64,000 bases of DNA. Source: Vesta saturnalis (Eukaryota; Arthropoda; Insecta; Coleoptera; Lampyridae). The DNA lies in contig JARFJB010001167.1 in NCBI GenBank assembly GCA_036346205.1, positions 394,501 to 458,500 of the forward strand. The letters are read 5' to 3'. Within the stretch, counting starts at the first letter, position 1, and the number at the start of each line of letters is the position of its first letter. Made by a program: the position numbers and the translations under genes. Shown here piece by piece: positions 45,301-59,108 of the stretch. The notes beneath the pieces are model-generated. The model did not search any database. It saw nothing but the letters and a program-made list of their open reading frames with translations, and was not told the DNA's origin.

Positions 45301-47440
45301 AAGAGAATAATACACCGGAAATTTAATACATAAAAAAACAATTCTTCTTTATATGCTTTTTATTTATTCCTTATATCCAAACGGTAAAGTGTCAAGTTCT
45401 CAATCCTTCATCGTTTGAGTAATTACTCTTACTGTTTAGATTCATGCCTACTTAATTAATCATTGTAACATCTGTATCTAACTATTTTCCTATCGTTATA
45501 TACAAAAGAGGGTTTTACTATTACTAAGCCATATCTTTCATCGATTCAAAGTTTATAAACGAGTTTATTAGTGTTATTAGTGCGACCGCTAAAACCATCT
45601 TGGATTTAAGGACGTTACCATAGATTCTAAATTCTCAATGCATCGTTTGCAAGATTAGTTTTTTAAATCTTCACGCATCCACGATTATATCCTTCGCAGA
45701 AACTGAGACCCGCCCTGATCTCGTTTCGACAAACATATTGTTTAATTCGCTTGGGCCCATATTGGTGACTAAACATTGCAAAATAGAATCCAAGAAATTA
45801 AACGGTATTGATTCGGCACAGTCAAATTAACATTAGTTTTGAACCACTTCCGTGCGTACCACTTTCTAATGTTAAACCCACTGTATTACTTGACTGTTCT
45901 GGCAAGCCTGTAACCGCCTTTTGAATGACTATTGTGTTCTTTGAGGAAAAATCTACAACATTTATTGCAGCGCTACAATTGTGATTCACTTCAAACGGAT
46001 AGATTTATTTTGGGTTCACTAGATACAATGCAACCTTAACGAGAATCTTAACATCCATCAAATACTCACAATTCTTCTCATCTTAAACATGGTTTTGGTC
46101 TCAACAGCGTGTCAATCTAAATATTTGCCGATCTTTCTCCGACACGATTTACAAATATTCAAGTGCAGGCAAAGGATCATAATTTTGATTCTCATGTGAA
46201 AGACGGAAAATATCCTTACTAAATTAACGTTTAAAAGTGTTATAATGAAATAAGCAGTCAATAAACTGATATGTCATGAATAAGATTTTACCATTAGATG
46301 ATTTCCATCTTATTAGTTAGCATGATAAGAACAAAACACCCATCATTATTCTTCATGTTATGTTGTAACTTTAAATTGTTTTCCGGCTACATATGACAAA
46401 ACGATTCAACGGAATCTTTGAAATTATTTTCGCATATCAGCATCGTTCATCCAGATTGTCGTCATTATGCAAACAGCAAACATTCGCCACATAAATTGGA
46501 TAAGAAATCTATCGTTCGTCCGCTCATACACCTCTTACATAAATTCAAATCGTAAAGATAAACATAGATGCTTTATTCAGTGACATAACCATGTTTACAT
46601 CACTATCTCTTGAATTTCTGGACATAGGGAATTCATGTTAAAATAAACTATTGTAAATATTGGCTAATTATTTTACAGTAATGCAAATGTAAAACTTCTT
46701 GAAAAATGCTTTTATGTTCATTGCATTTACAATTTTAGAAATTAGGAAAACTACTTTTAATTCAAGGTTGTTTGCTTTAGACAGACAACAACAATAATTA
46801 TTAATTGTCATTGTAAATCATTCATTGTTCAAAAAATTCATTTCATAAAACTTTATTTGGGACAGATTATTACTTTTAAGAAAATTTTTTAAAAATGAAT
46901 ATTTTGAAAAAAAATTATTAATCATATCTAATTAGAAATTCAGAATTTGTACTGGCTAGTTATCAAAACCGGAAATTAAGTCAAACAATCAAAATTCAAC
47001 TTATTCAAATTACCGGTAACGTTAATAAGATGAATTGTAAGATATTAAACCTCTGGGAAATAGAGATTTGATGTGTTATTAATGTTGTTGAAGATAAGAA
47101 TAAAATGTGAAAATGATTTTTGTTATTTATTTTCCAATTTTTATAATTAATTTGTTTATTTAGAAATATCTTCTTGTTTATAACAAACTTATTTCATTTG
47201 TGCTTTTTATTTATCCTGACACATGGCATTAACGTTACTTTACGAAAAGTGTTTTTCTTAATTTTCTCGAAAACGGATGAACCAAAAAATGCAATTGTAA
47301 CATAAGAAGCAGCTTTTCTTAAGTTTACATTTGACATTTTACTGTAAAATAATTAGGAATATTTACAATAGTTTTTTAATAAATTCTATGTCCAGAAATT
47401 AAGAACATGTATAAGATGTCTAATAGGTTTTGGTTCTTAC
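45301..47440. other. No gene recognised
   Basis: AT-rich sequence with stops in all frames. Phrases resembling degenerate zinc-finger DNA appear toward the right end, but nothing before about 47440 can be read as fingers. Confidence 0.45.
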
Positions 47441-47995
47441 AAGCAGATATTACTTAGTATAGTATACATTTAATACATAATAAGTGTGGCTTAAGATGAA
47501 TTTTAAGTTATCTTTATTTGTCACACATTGAACATCAATTGGTTTTTCAAATGAATCTTTAAATTATTTTTTATGATGCAAAATGCATTTGAGTTTTTGA
47601 ATGTTTTAACATGAATAATAACTTATTTTAATTTTATAATTGAATGGTATCCATAACAAGACTGATTTTAAGATAAATTTTCAAATTATCTTTGTTATTG
47701 TCATAATCAATTTAATTTATCACAACTTGAATAGTGTTCTTTAAGATGAATAAGACATTTGCGATGTGTCACATAATCACATTGCTCACATTTAACATTC
47801 ATAACTTGAGAAATGTTTTTTAAGATGAATTTTAAAATTATTTTTGTGATTTATAGCATAATCACATAGTTCACATTTGAATTCATAACTTGTCAATTTA
47901 AAACAATCTTTGCGATGTGTCGCAAAATTACATCAGTGCATTTGAACATAATGTTTTTTAAAATGTAATTTTAATTCATCTCTTCCTCGATCTTT
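47440..47995 (-). pseudogene. Inverted, decayed zinc-finger array
   Basis: Read leftwards from 47995: KHKCNYGTKRKDRGRDELKL then HFKKH, a finger with its first Cys lost, then YEFKCELCDYAINHKNNFKI then HLKKH (about 47885-47815) with all four zinc ligands, then C-E-Q-C-D-Y-V-T-H-R-K with an internal deletion. Increasingly broken units follow to about 47440. The sequence is close to the 15.8-kb array but on the opposite strand. A TG/CA microsatellite begins where its upstream end should be. Confidence 0.75.
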
Positions 47996-48017
47996 TCGTT
48001 TTGTTCCATAATTACAT

Positions 48018-48275
48018 TTGTGTTTACTACTTGGCGTTTGTGTGCACGTGTGTGTGCACGTGTGTGCGCGTGTGTGTGTGTGTGTGTGCGTGTGTGTGTG
48101 CGTGTGCGTGTGCGTGTTGGTCGTTCGTGTGTGTGCGTGTTTTGTGTGTGTGTGTGTGTACATGTGTGTGTGTTTGTGTGTGTTGTGTGTGTTTGTATGT
48201 TGTGTTGTATGTGTAGTGTGTGGTGCATTTTAATGTTGTTGTGGTGTGTGCTTGTGTGTTTGTGTGTTGTCGTGT

Positions 48276-48342
<67 letters not shown>

Positions 48343-50105
48343 GTGTGTGTGTGTATGTCTGTTGTTGTAGTGACGTACTGACTATGTTGTTTGTGATTGT
48401 GTGTGTGTGTGTTGATTGTGATTGTTGTGTGTATTATGTGTTGTTTGTGTATTGTGTAGTGTGTTATATTAGTGTTGTTATTTGTGTTTGTATTTTATGT
48501 GTTTGTGTATGTGTGTGTTGTTTTGTGTTGTATTTAGTTTTATGCTGTGAGTGTTATGAGTTATGTTATGCTGTATGTATGCGTTTGTATTATGTGTGAT
48601 TGTAGTGTATGTAGATGTTATGTTGTGATGTTGTAATGATTTGTGTAAATTAGTGTGATTTGTGTTTTTGTTTTGTTTGGATTTGTGTATGTTGTTGATG
48701 TTATTTATTGTGTGTAGTGTTTAGTTTTTTTGTATTGTTTTGTATGTAGTGTGAGTGTTTGTGTTTTTTTGTGTGATTGTGTGTTTATGTATGTTGTTTT
48801 GTGTTGTTTATTAGTGTGTGTTTGTATGTTTGTGATTGTGTATTTGTGATTGTGATTGTGTTTATATTTATATGTATTGTGTGATTTATGTTGTGTTTTG
48901 TGTAATTGTGTAAGGTTGTGAGTGTTTTTGAACTAGTGTATGTGTTTGTTGAATGTATCTTTATTTTGTGTATGTGTATGTTTTTATTTTATGTGTGTAG
49001 TTGAGTGTTGATTGTTTTTCATTGTATGCTTTTGTTTTTATGTGTTGATGTGTGTTTATGTTATGTGTTGTGTTTATGTATTTATTTTATTTGTGATGTT
49101 TTTATTTTTGTGTATTGTATTTTTGATGTATGTGTGTATGTTTGTGTTTTTTTGTGTATTTGTGTTATTTTTATTTGTGTGATTTTATATTTTGTTATGT
49201 GTGTATTGTTAGTTTGTTTGATTTGTTGTGTGTGTTTGTTATGTGTGTATTTGTATGTGTTGTGTGTATTTTTGTAGTTTTTATTTTATTTTGATTTGTT
49301 GTGTGTGTGTGTGATTTGTATTATTTATTTGATTTGAATTTGTTTTTTACATCAATGTGTGATGTGTTGTGATCTTGTTCGTTATTTTTGTGTAAATGTG
49401 TAGTTTAGTGTTTTATTTTGTTAATGTTTAATCTGTATTATTTATGTAAGTGTGTTTTTAAAATATTGTAACATTATGTTTGTATTTTTAAAAAATGTTG
49501 TTATCTGTAGTTTGAAATGTGTGTGTGTTTTGTGTATCGTTGAATTATTTAATCTATTTTGTGTTGTATACTATTTGTGTTATTTAACATTTATGTGTTG
49601 TGTTGATGTTTGTCGTTTCTGTTAGTAATGTAGTGTATAATAAGTGTGTAATTGTGTGTGAATTTAAATGATTGTAGTATGTGTTGTGTTGTGTGTGTGT
49701 AGTAGTGTGTGTGAATGATGTTGTTGATGTTGTGTTTGTGTGTGTGTTGTGCTTATTGAATGTATGTGTTGTTTGTTGTATTCTTAAATGTTTGTGTGTT
49801 TTTATTTTTGTTTTTGTTTTGTTTTTTTTATTTTTGTTATTGTTTTATTTATTTTTATTGTGTTGTATTTGTTATTTTGTTTGATTTGTTTTTGTGTTGT
49901 GTTTTGTTTATTTGTGTGTTTTTTGTTTGTGTATTTTTTTTTTTTGTTATTGTGTATTATTTTTTTTGTGTTATTTTTTTTTTTTTTTTGTTTTGTTTTT
50001 TTTTTTTTTTTTTTTTGTGTTGTGCTTTTTGTTTGTGTTTTTTTTCTTGTGCGCGTGTTGCTTTTTTTGTTTTGCGTGTTTTTTTTGTCTTTTTTATTTG
50101 TGTAA
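48018..50105. repeat. 2-kb G/T-only tract with TG, TA and T-rich parts
   Basis: The plus strand here is made almost only of T and G with scattered A and very little C. It starts with gtgtgtgcgtgtg-type repeats, contains a TA tract (48276-48333), passes into degenerate TTTGTGTATGTG, and ends in TTTTTTG/T runs (49790-50100). Open frames encode low-complexity C/V/F/L strings and are not genes. Confidence 0.9.
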
Positions 50106-50510
50106 TATATTTATAACTAAGAAAATACCTACGTTCTTAAAATGTTGTATTTAAGTTTTTTGCTTAGAGCTGACTTTTTGCGCGTCTCAGAATGATATTA
50201 AATTTGTGATACGTGTCTCATTTTAATTAATATGTTTACCATTTTTGAGTCAATCCATATAGGATAAAGTTTCAAAAATTCAACATTACTTTAGGAAATT
50301 TCGAAAATGCTTTCTTAGTGGATGCAGCAGTTAAATGACATTTGCGGCGCGCGAACTGTCAAACAAAGTTCAAATAGTCTTGAATTTTCTTAAATTTTCC
50401 GATTTTTACGCAATTTTCTTAATTTTCTTTCCGTAAGAACCTTCTACAAAGTTTTATAAAATTAAAAAGTCGTTGTTAAGTTATGGCGTGACCAAGGAAA
50501 ATAGGTATTC

Positions 50511-50518
<8 letters not shown>
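50106..50518. other. No gene seen
   Basis: Ordinary AT-rich sequence between the G/T tract and the next TA repeat. A gcggcgcgcgaactg patch lies at about 50344. Confidence 0.5.

Positions 50519-50607
<89 letters not shown>
50519..50607. repeat. TA microsatellite
   Basis: About 44 TA units. Confidence 0.95.
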
Positions 50608-50609
<2 letters not shown>

Positions 50610-53097
50610 GATGTTCAGAAAGAGGTAATAGAAGTATCGGACAGCTTAAATGACATTTGGGTAATAAAAAGGGGTGATTTCAAGCTCTATACATGTGCAA
50701 GACACTATTTTATATAAATCTGGTTCACGATGTGATTAAAATAAATTTGTTTGGTATAAATTAGTCTGAATATTATTTACTTAGTTTGGTTTTATCATAA
50801 AAGGCATTTTGCTGCTAACAAAATTGTCAAGAATGTTAAATATAACCATTTTCGTAAAGTCATTTTAGTATTTCAATTATTGCAATAAAAGTCAATTTTT
50901 CAAGGGTAATTTGGCAAGTGAACACTTTACAGGTGTTTAAACATGAACTATATAGTTAGATTATGTTAGGGATAATGTATGATTAGTTTTGAATGCAGGA
51001 AATACAAAATTTCATAAAAGGGTTATAATATGGACAGTTTAGACATTTTTCGCACATATTAGCGAATTAGTGACAAAAATTATGATATAAGTTTCACAAT
51101 AAGAACAACATAGAACATTTTGGCATAAAGACATTTATAGTGGTGTACATTTATATAGTGAAATATTTCATAAGAGTGTTAGACGATGAGACTTTTCAAT
51201 GCAACACTATATGACATTATGCATTGCAAATAGTTAATGAAAATAATAAAGACAAATAGTACAAACATTTAACATAACATTTCAAGTGTTAAAAACATTT
51301 TTAAATATAAATTATTTTCATTTTAGATTTAAGTTTGGTTAGGTATAATTTTAGGTTTTTACATAATTTTATACTTTTTCGCATTATTAGACTTAGATTT
51401 TGCTCTTAAAGCAAATAATAAATGTTCTTTCTTAATATGGCACAGTTTTTATAAGGATACAGCGCTTTTCACCGCAAAATTATGTTAAATCTGAGGTGAA
51501 TTTAAGATAAAATTACAAAAGCTTAAAATTTCTTTAAATTAAATATTTCCAACACAAAAAGTATGTATTCTTGTGTAAAATTTTCTCAAAATTCTATTTT
51601 TGCAATTATATTTAGTATAGCTTGTAAGTGTAAATAGTTATAAGCTTATTTAAGTTAGATTAGGTTACTTCGTATATTAACTGTAGGAACTATAGCTTGT
51701 TAGGTGTCTTTTTGTTCAAAATTTTACGTAGGTTTCATTTCTGTTTTTAATTTTTAATTTCGAGTATGTATAAGAAAGTTACGGCCAAATTTCCATTTGA
51801 GACCAATTTGTAATTTAGATCCACCAATCATAGCCCTAGCTACTTATGCAATATGGCTGTAAAAAAAATGAATTTTTGGTAACAACCAGAAAGATATAAA
51901 AGGAAGTGCTCTGGAAATCAATCTTTCTCTAGAATTTGTTCAAAAGTGTAAAAGGTTAAAACAGTGTTGTGAAATTTGTGTTAAAAAGTAAGTTCATAAC
52001 CTAATTTAAATTTTCGTCAAGAAGTTATACTTTACGAAGAATACTTTCGAGAGCATTTGTTTTTATATCGACGGTTTAAAATAAATAGTTCGGTCTCCGA
52101 TACCTGTCGTTTTCGGAAAATATTTTTGTACGTGTTAATTTGTGTCACGATTTTGTAAAGATTTGCTTTTGTGTTGTCAAACTTAAATTAATTCCGTTAT
52201 ACCAAATTAAAACCCACTTTTATTTGGTTAATGTTGTTTTATTTCTTCGGACAATTTCTTTTAGCAAAATTTTAATCGGTAGCTAAAAATAAAAGTGTTA
52301 TCAACAAAATTTTGGATATTTAAACATTTCTTTAAAACGATATCATTCATTAAGCTTTAAACTTTTTTAAATAAAAAGTTACCTAAATAAAATAAGTGGT
52401 TGGAGTTTGCCGATTTTGAAGAAAACATCTTAAATTTTTGGAAGTTGGTGTCTTCGACAACTAAGAATCAAGTTAGCAGTATTGGGTGATGGTAACAACT
52501 GTAATCGAGTGGACATTGCCTGCATCCAGTTGGAGTTATCCGAAGACATCAATCTACAGTGAGGACAGTATATGTGAGTCACAAATTTTAATAACCCTAC
52601 TTATTATAAACATTCATTGATAAATTTCCTGCAAATTAATATTTGTTACATATATGTTTTTGGTTTAGAATTTTAAATATTTACTTGCGTAAACACCTGT
52701 AAAGGTATTAATTTATTTTCTTTTTCTAAATTTTCATTTTGGATCTAAACATTAATTTTCTAAATTATTTATTTGACATCTTTGACAGCTTTTAAATTTC
52801 ATTTAAGTTCATTACAACGCATGCGTTGATAGCAAATTACATTCAGGATAATTTTTATACTTTCAATATAATTATATAAAGGGTATTTCATATACACATT
52901 TCCAGATTCAAATTTTAACTTCAAACTAAATTCCCTGAACTCTATCCCCATTTGAGATCTGAGCTAGTCCGGTGCATAAATAAAAGTTAAATATTACTTC
53001 AATCATATCATATTATTAAAATTAAAAAAATTATTCCCAAACTAAATATAATATTTATAATTATTCCCTCATAAATTTATAAGTCGTCAGCATCACA

Positions 53098-53099
<2 letters not shown>
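50608..53099. other. No gene recognised
   Basis: AT-rich sequence without usable frames. The interval 51890-52580 has a promoter-like start (see the TATA entry), GTAAGT near 51988 and a pyrimidine-AG before 52265, which could be a non-coding transcript or part of an LTR. Confidence 0.4.
51895..51901 (+). promoter_or_regulatory. TATA-box-like motif
   Basis: TATAAAA in agatataaaaggaag, with a tcaatcttt start-like string about 25 bases on and a GTAAGT donor at about 51988. It is reasonable as a core promoter, but no coding exon follows. Confidence 0.35.

Positions 53100-53154
<55 letters not shown>
53100..53154. repeat. TA microsatellite
   Basis: About 27 TA units. Confidence 0.94.
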
Positions 53155-53157
<3 letters not shown>

Positions 53158-55514
53158 TTCATATGCATACTTCAAAGATATAAAATACCTGGATATAGAC
53201 ATTAAATATATCGATCAACTATGTTCTATGCAATTTTTACTTTCTTGCTAAACAAGAAGGTATTGCGGTCGAAAAAAATCGAAAAACATAAGTTGCGTTA
53301 TTTTGATGTTTTAAGACTCCATGAAAATTTAAAGAATTTTTAAAAATGTCTGTGTGTGTGTCTGTGGTCATTCGCCAGCCGAAATTATACGGACGATTTT
53401 GATGAAATTTGTAATAAAGATCTACGAGACAATTATGTCTATAAAACAAGCTTTTAAACGCAATAGGCATACAGGGGGTGAAAATAAGGGTGTTATTTTG
53501 AAGATTGAAATTCGGGTCATCAATAACTCACATGAAATGCAATGTTTTAAACTCTCAAAATTGAATATAGCCACAGTTACAGTCACATATACATTTTCTT
53601 TGTAGAAATATATTTCCGATACCGTTCAAGATATAAAAGAATTGGAAATAGATATGCGTAGTTAAATAAAGGTTCTTTAAAGAGATTTCATTACGTAATA
53701 GATTATGGTATAAATTTGCTTACATTTAAAGAGTCAAACTTAACAATTATTCGAAATTGATTTATTCAAAATTCACTCCAAGCATTTTTTTTTTGTTTTT
53801 TTTTATATTTTCTAGGCAACAAGCCACTCTTATGAATGCAACTAAGTTAAGTTTAAGTGGAAATTTTAGTTAGCCTACTCACACCTGTAATCGGGTGGGT
53901 AACTGTTAATCTTTAACTTAAAATTCTGACCGTTTTTGTATGTATTTAGTCTTACAGTTACACAAAATTCACCATTTGTTTGAATAGTTTTATGTCTGTG
54001 TACCTACAGTTCGGGCAATCAGATGTACGGACATGTACTTTGAACTTAGTATATTGGTCGCTATTGCACAGAGTGCGTCCTAAACTATAGTAACGTTTGG
54101 GTTATATAAATTTAAATTGTTTGTTTAGGGGATTGCTCCTATACGAATTTCATAAATATTATGCTTGCTTAGGTTAATGAATGTGTTGCATTTCACTGGT
54201 TAAAATTGTTTAAGCTACAAACTCTATCTTAATAAGGAAGCTGTTCAATGGTTTTATTACGGCCTTCAGCCACATATTTAAAACTAATGTTTAGGATTTT
54301 CCTTTGTGCTCATTTAAATCTATGTTTTACACTTATAAAGCTAGTGACAAACTCAGCATTTCTTAACCTGTATGTATTATGTTTGCTTTGTCGTCTATAC
54401 TGCTACTTGCAAGTAAGTTTAATTTCTTTGAGCTTACAAAAAAAAGCAATGGTAGACATCTAGTGGAAGTTTTAGTTTCTATTTTGGGTTTTAAAGTGCG
54501 TTTTGGGTTGATTTAAAACTAAAATACCAGTTTTAAGGAGGGCTCTTCCCAAGTCTTCGGTTTAGAGTTATTTGGTTGCCTTTATACATATGTTTGTTGT
54601 TTTAGTTTTAGGGGCAACACCGGATGTCGAACAGTACACTTGTATATTTTGATTTTACTTATTATAAAGCTAGTTCAATATTTTGTTTAAATTATAGGTT
54701 TAGCACTTTCCAGAAAGGTAAGTGGGTTACCACGAGACCATTTGGGTAAGATTTTATATTAGTTAGTTTAATTACTCTAACATTTTGGGGCACATATTGG
54801 ATAGCGATCCCAACTTAGGATAACGATTGTGTACATTGCTCAGATTATTGTTTCTTAAGTTATTACGTTTTATATAAACATTATCTGGTTATCTACCCTG
54901 TAAATAATATTGTTTTGTTAAATACGAGTATTAAAATGTATATTAAACAAGTTGGTGTTAAACGATCGTCAGTTGTTTCTTTATTCCTGTGGCCTAGGAT
55001 CAAAAGTCCTAGCCAGACCTTTTACCTGGTTGGACTTAGTCCAGCATTTATTTTAATTGTAACGTCTCTCTCTTTGTGCCGTAGCCCTTTTCTTGATCCA
55101 GGGGCAATGCAAAAGTTTATTTCAAGGGGTGCCCTTTTAATCTTTTTGTGTACTTTCCTACGCCAAAACGCACACGCATCCAAGTGCCCAACCGACTGAC
55201 TGAGCTTCCGGTTAATTTCTTAATTCGTATTACCGCACACTTTCCCCTTTTCTACCACAATCATTTTGTGCACGTAACAACATCCCTTCTATTCTACAGA
55301 GGAATACTATACACGTTCAGATATTTTGTCTGAATGCAGATGCAGATGTTATCTAGTGTTTTTAACTGTGAATACCATTAGTTAGCTTTATCAAAATATT
55401 TTTTTTCTCCTTGTATAGCAATTTTGAATTTTGTAAAATGGTAAGTGCCTACTATATTACTATTTCTTTTTGACGTGAGTAGTATAGCTAGGCGGATCCT
55501 GGACCACTTTGAAG
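53155..55514. other. No gene recognised
   Basis: The part at 53340-53640 (gtgtgtgtctgtggtcattcg, acggacgattttgatgaaat) has the look of a dispersed insect repeat, but I cannot name it. Two small perfect hairpins lie close together: CTAGGATCAAAAGTCCTAG (about 54995) and TGGACTTAGTCCA (about 55024). Confidence 0.4.
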
Positions 55515-56355
55515 TTAGTCATGGTCAAATCTCGTACACATTCACCGCGTCCAAGTCATAGAATTTTCAAGGTGAAGGTCATAGATATGATTGGCGGGCC
55601 AGTCTGAAGTTAGTCAAGGTCAAATCTCGTACACAGTCCCCGCATCAAAGGCAAATAATTTTCACGGTCAAGGTAATTGATGGTCATGTACATATTCCCA
55701 GCATCAAAGTCAAAGAAGTTTCAAGGTCATCGAAGGTCTGGGGATCCTACTTTCCAGGGCCATCCATTTCAAGGTCAAGGTCAAATTTTCAAGGTCGGGC
55801 TGTTCAAGCAATTCTTGGAATTGGTCATGTGTTAATTCTTAGAAGTTATTGCAATTATCGGAAATCAATTCCCAAGGCTACCTGAAGGGGCATTCTTAGA
55901 ATTTTCAAGGTCAAGTGCATTGAAGGTGTGGGTAATCATTTGAAATTTTTCAAGGTCACGTCCTTTCTGCGGGAAATTTTCAATGTAACTAAGCAATTCT
56001 TAGAATTTGGACGAGTCAAGGCCATATGTTAATTCCTATAAATCAATTTTCAGAGTCAGGGGTATCATATTACAGATCGTTGTCTACGCGGAAAGTAGGT
56101 TCATGGCTAAATTGAGTCAAGGTCAAAATTTACTGGTTTCAATTTTCAAAGTCTCCTGCGCGGGCAACTTTTAGAAATCTAAACGGTTCATAGAATAGGT
56201 GTTTGTTGAAGAATGAGAGGTTGATGTCTATGCTAAAAGGTAGGTCAAGGTTAAATAGTTCTTGTATTGGCTAATTACTCCTCAAGGTCTAATTCTTGGA
56301 AATAGCGGCATTCCTAATCACTGGATTTGCGCATGCGCAAGCGAGTATTAAGGTC
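55515..56355 (+). promoter_or_regulatory. Cluster of AAGGTCA motifs, all on one strand
   Basis: At least nine exact AAGGTCA copies, most as TCAAGGTCA, occur in about 800 bp on the plus strand, including a back-to-back tcaaggtcaaggtca at about 55769. Many near-misses (TCAAGGTCT, TCAAGGCCA, TCACGGTCA) are present too. TCAAGGTCA is the known extended half-site bound by FTZ-F1/SF-1 and ERR-type nuclear receptors. The surroundings (gaattttcaaggtca, cttagaatt) also recur, so a decayed tandem repeat may be the origin. No gene lies close. Confidence 0.5.
56327..56340. promoter_or_regulatory. Perfect palindrome TTGCGCATGCGCAA (NRF-1/Ewg-type site)
   Basis: TGCGCATGCGCA is the consensus of NRF-1 and its insect homologue Ewg. 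Here it is perfect and extended to 14 bases, at the right end of the AAGGTCA cluster and about 50 bp before segment B copy 2. Confidence 0.5.
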
Positions 56356-57686
56356 ACCGATCGTTTTTATTTCCAGTACCCCTCACCATTTTCCTTTCGA
56401 GAATATCAATAACTGTGATACGTTTTGTTATGCATTGCTAGAACCAGACCAATCTTACCCGGGTTAATACAAGATGCTTAAATATGCGGTATGTAAGAAG
56501 TGCAAGGCATGATTTGCTCGTAAGCTTTTGATCAGAATACAGAAAAAACATGAACATGTAAAATATAACTAAAAATGTCATTTTACTCAGTTTCTGATAC
56601 ATTCGTAGGACAAATAAAACAAATAGTTTAAATGCGTACCGGTGAATTTAACAAAGTAAACAAAATTCGACGTGACTACATCGTGATATTTTATGAGTTT
56701 ATATTCGCACTACGTTTTAAGTTGTAAATACGTACTGCAAAGTGTGCGACAAGGATAAAATATGATTACTAACCCTACACGATTAATGACTTTTAATACC
56801 AACTGTACTTACGATGACATTTTGGCTTTAATGCAAATTTTATTAAAGTTTTGTAGTAAATTATAATTATGGCATTGGTATACGATTAATGACGTGCAAC
56901 GGCTGGTGACTTGAATGGAGTATATTCATTTAAATTTAAACCACCGAACAAACACAACTTAACCTAATAATTTTAACCAGTAAAATACAGGAATATGTTT
57001 CTAATGAAATTAAAATCGCCCTAGTTATTGTACTTGTGTACTGTATATGGTATATCCTAATAAGATATTTTAAAATTAATATATTAAAATTAACAAAAAC
57101 TAGTACAGATTGAATGTGACCGCCAATAACGGAGCAGCTTTTGTGACAGGATCTGTAGCACAATACAAAATGGAATGCTCACATCCTCCAAAAAGTGAAG
57201 CAGTTATGATAGACAGAGGACAGGGGTCTACCTGTATTTCTCTCTTTGGCGCACTCATTTGTCCTTATGGGAAAACTGCTTATCTTGTATTTTCTAAATT
57301 TTTTATTTATTTCTTTCGAATAATGTACGTTTCTGTTTCTTTATAGATTGTACGTTTTTTAAACTTGCTAAACATAGCTTAATACCTGAAAAATATTTAT
57401 TGAATGATATCAAAATATAAAATATGCCACTTCATAACATAGAAAAGTGTTTATATTTTATTTACAGGTATTGTGATTGAGAAATTAAGGACTTTCGCGT
57501 ACAGTTAAATACATCTAATCTTTGAGACATACTGGTGTAATTGCGGCACATTGTAAATATCGGTGATTTTAGCAAAACATTTGCTCTAGGAGTAGAATTA
57601 TAATGAAAAGGAATATGGTTTCTTGACAAATATATAGGAATCTTGAAGTAAATTTCGATAATAGGTTAAGATAGTCAATTTGGATG

Positions 57687-59107
57687 AGTAGTAAAGGGGC
57701 ACCTTCCGCCATCTTGGAATTTTGACCGCATTTCCCACGCCTATGGTTTCTTTTCGGAGGCCTCTTTCAACCCCTTGATTTTCACCCTTATTTGGTTGTA
57801 TTAAGAGCCTTTTTGACAGCCATGCCCTTTTTGTACTTACTCACGTGAGGGGCACATTTAGGCCTTGGTCTTGGATTTGGGGCAGGATGTTGGTTTCTTT
57901 CCGGGGGTCTTTTTCAACCCTTGAGCGGAGTTTAACCCCTAATTAAGGTCCTTTTGTCGGCCTTTTTTTTATCGACCTTTTTTATCTCGCATACTTGACA
58001 GGCGTATTTAGGCCTTGAGCTTGGGTTTGGTGTTGGAGTTGGTTTTTGGGGTTGGACTTGGAGTTGGTCTTGAGGTTGACAGTAGGGCTGAAGGCTAGGG
58101 GACAGCTATTTTTGGTAATTATCTCGTAGGCCATTTTGTTTTTCTTGACCCTGCACCCTGATTGGAGGAGCTAAGTGTCTGCATTCTGATTGGTGGGGAA
58201 TTTGAAATTGTATTCTAATAAGGGGCCCTAATGCTAAGTTGTAAGACATGTGTAGATCTTTAAAACATCATAAAAAAATTGTATTATAATAAGGTGGCCC
58301 TAGCCTTGTAAGACAAGACTTGTATCAAGGTTTGGGCCCCGGCCCTCTTTGAGCAAAAATTGATTTTTAGCGCCATCTAGTGGTGTATAAATTAATGAAT
58401 ATTTTCTGTAACAGAAGTTGATCATCCACACCTCTCTCTCTCGTTTATCCGTTTCTCTCTCTTTCGGCTCTTTCTCACTCACAAACAAATCAATTAATTA
58501 ATTAATTAATCAATCTCATACAAATCTTGCCCGATCAAATAAATCAGATCAATCTCAATCAATCAACCAAATTCAATAAATCATGTCTTACAGTTTGCGG
58601 AAACCAGCTTACAGTTCAAAACTGAATACATTAAAGCCTAAATTAAATACGATGTGAAATAATAAATAATTTCTATCCTATTGCAATGACGCTTTTTATA
58701 GAAGTAGATTCTCTTTCTAAACAGTCACAACCTATACATTCGGAAAATTATGTCTGATTTATTTGCATGTTAAATTACATACACACAAAATTGTTTCATA
58801 GAAACGTGTTCATTAACGGTTATAAAAACCTCATTCAAAGGACTGGAAAGTAATTTACTTATATATAACATAGAGTTAAATTAAATTAACATGTTTTTAA
58901 GAATATCAAATTGATATAATGGAAATAAAAGGCAAAAGTTTTTAATGGTTTATTCTTATACGCGAATTAACAATAACTACAAGTTTAAAATCCACGAATA
59001 CGTACCAGCTATTGTAGATCTGATTTTATGACGTCATCCTATAAAAGTAATAATACATTTTTAAAAAGCTTTATCGACATTTTTGTTAGCAATAGCAAGT
59101 AAAATAG

Positions 59108-59108
<1 letters not shown>
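57687..59108 (-). mobile_element. Foldback-like element, left arm
   Basis: Begins agtagtaaaggggcacc, then ttccgccatcttggaattt, and is the reverse complement of 12955-14512 and of 61450-64000 over about 1.4 kb, including the attaattaatt/GA tracts and the aggccttggtcttgga-type repeats. The flank just outside reads TTTGGATG. The arm ends at a TA tract at 59109. Confidence 0.8.

Noticed and set aside
46020..46110. Possible further zinc-finger remnant (catccatcaaatactcacaa)
   Set aside because: No C-x2-C or H-x3-H pair can be read in any frame; the resemblance is only compositional.
48001..50154. Many plus-strand open frames rich in C, V, F and L (up to 118 codons)
   Set aside because: Stops are rare because the strand lacks C and A; composition explains the frames, and no domain is present.
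57110..57346. 78-codon plus frame in segment B copy 2
   Set aside because: The matching place in copy 1 (11213-11430) is not open in the same way, so it is not conserved as protein.
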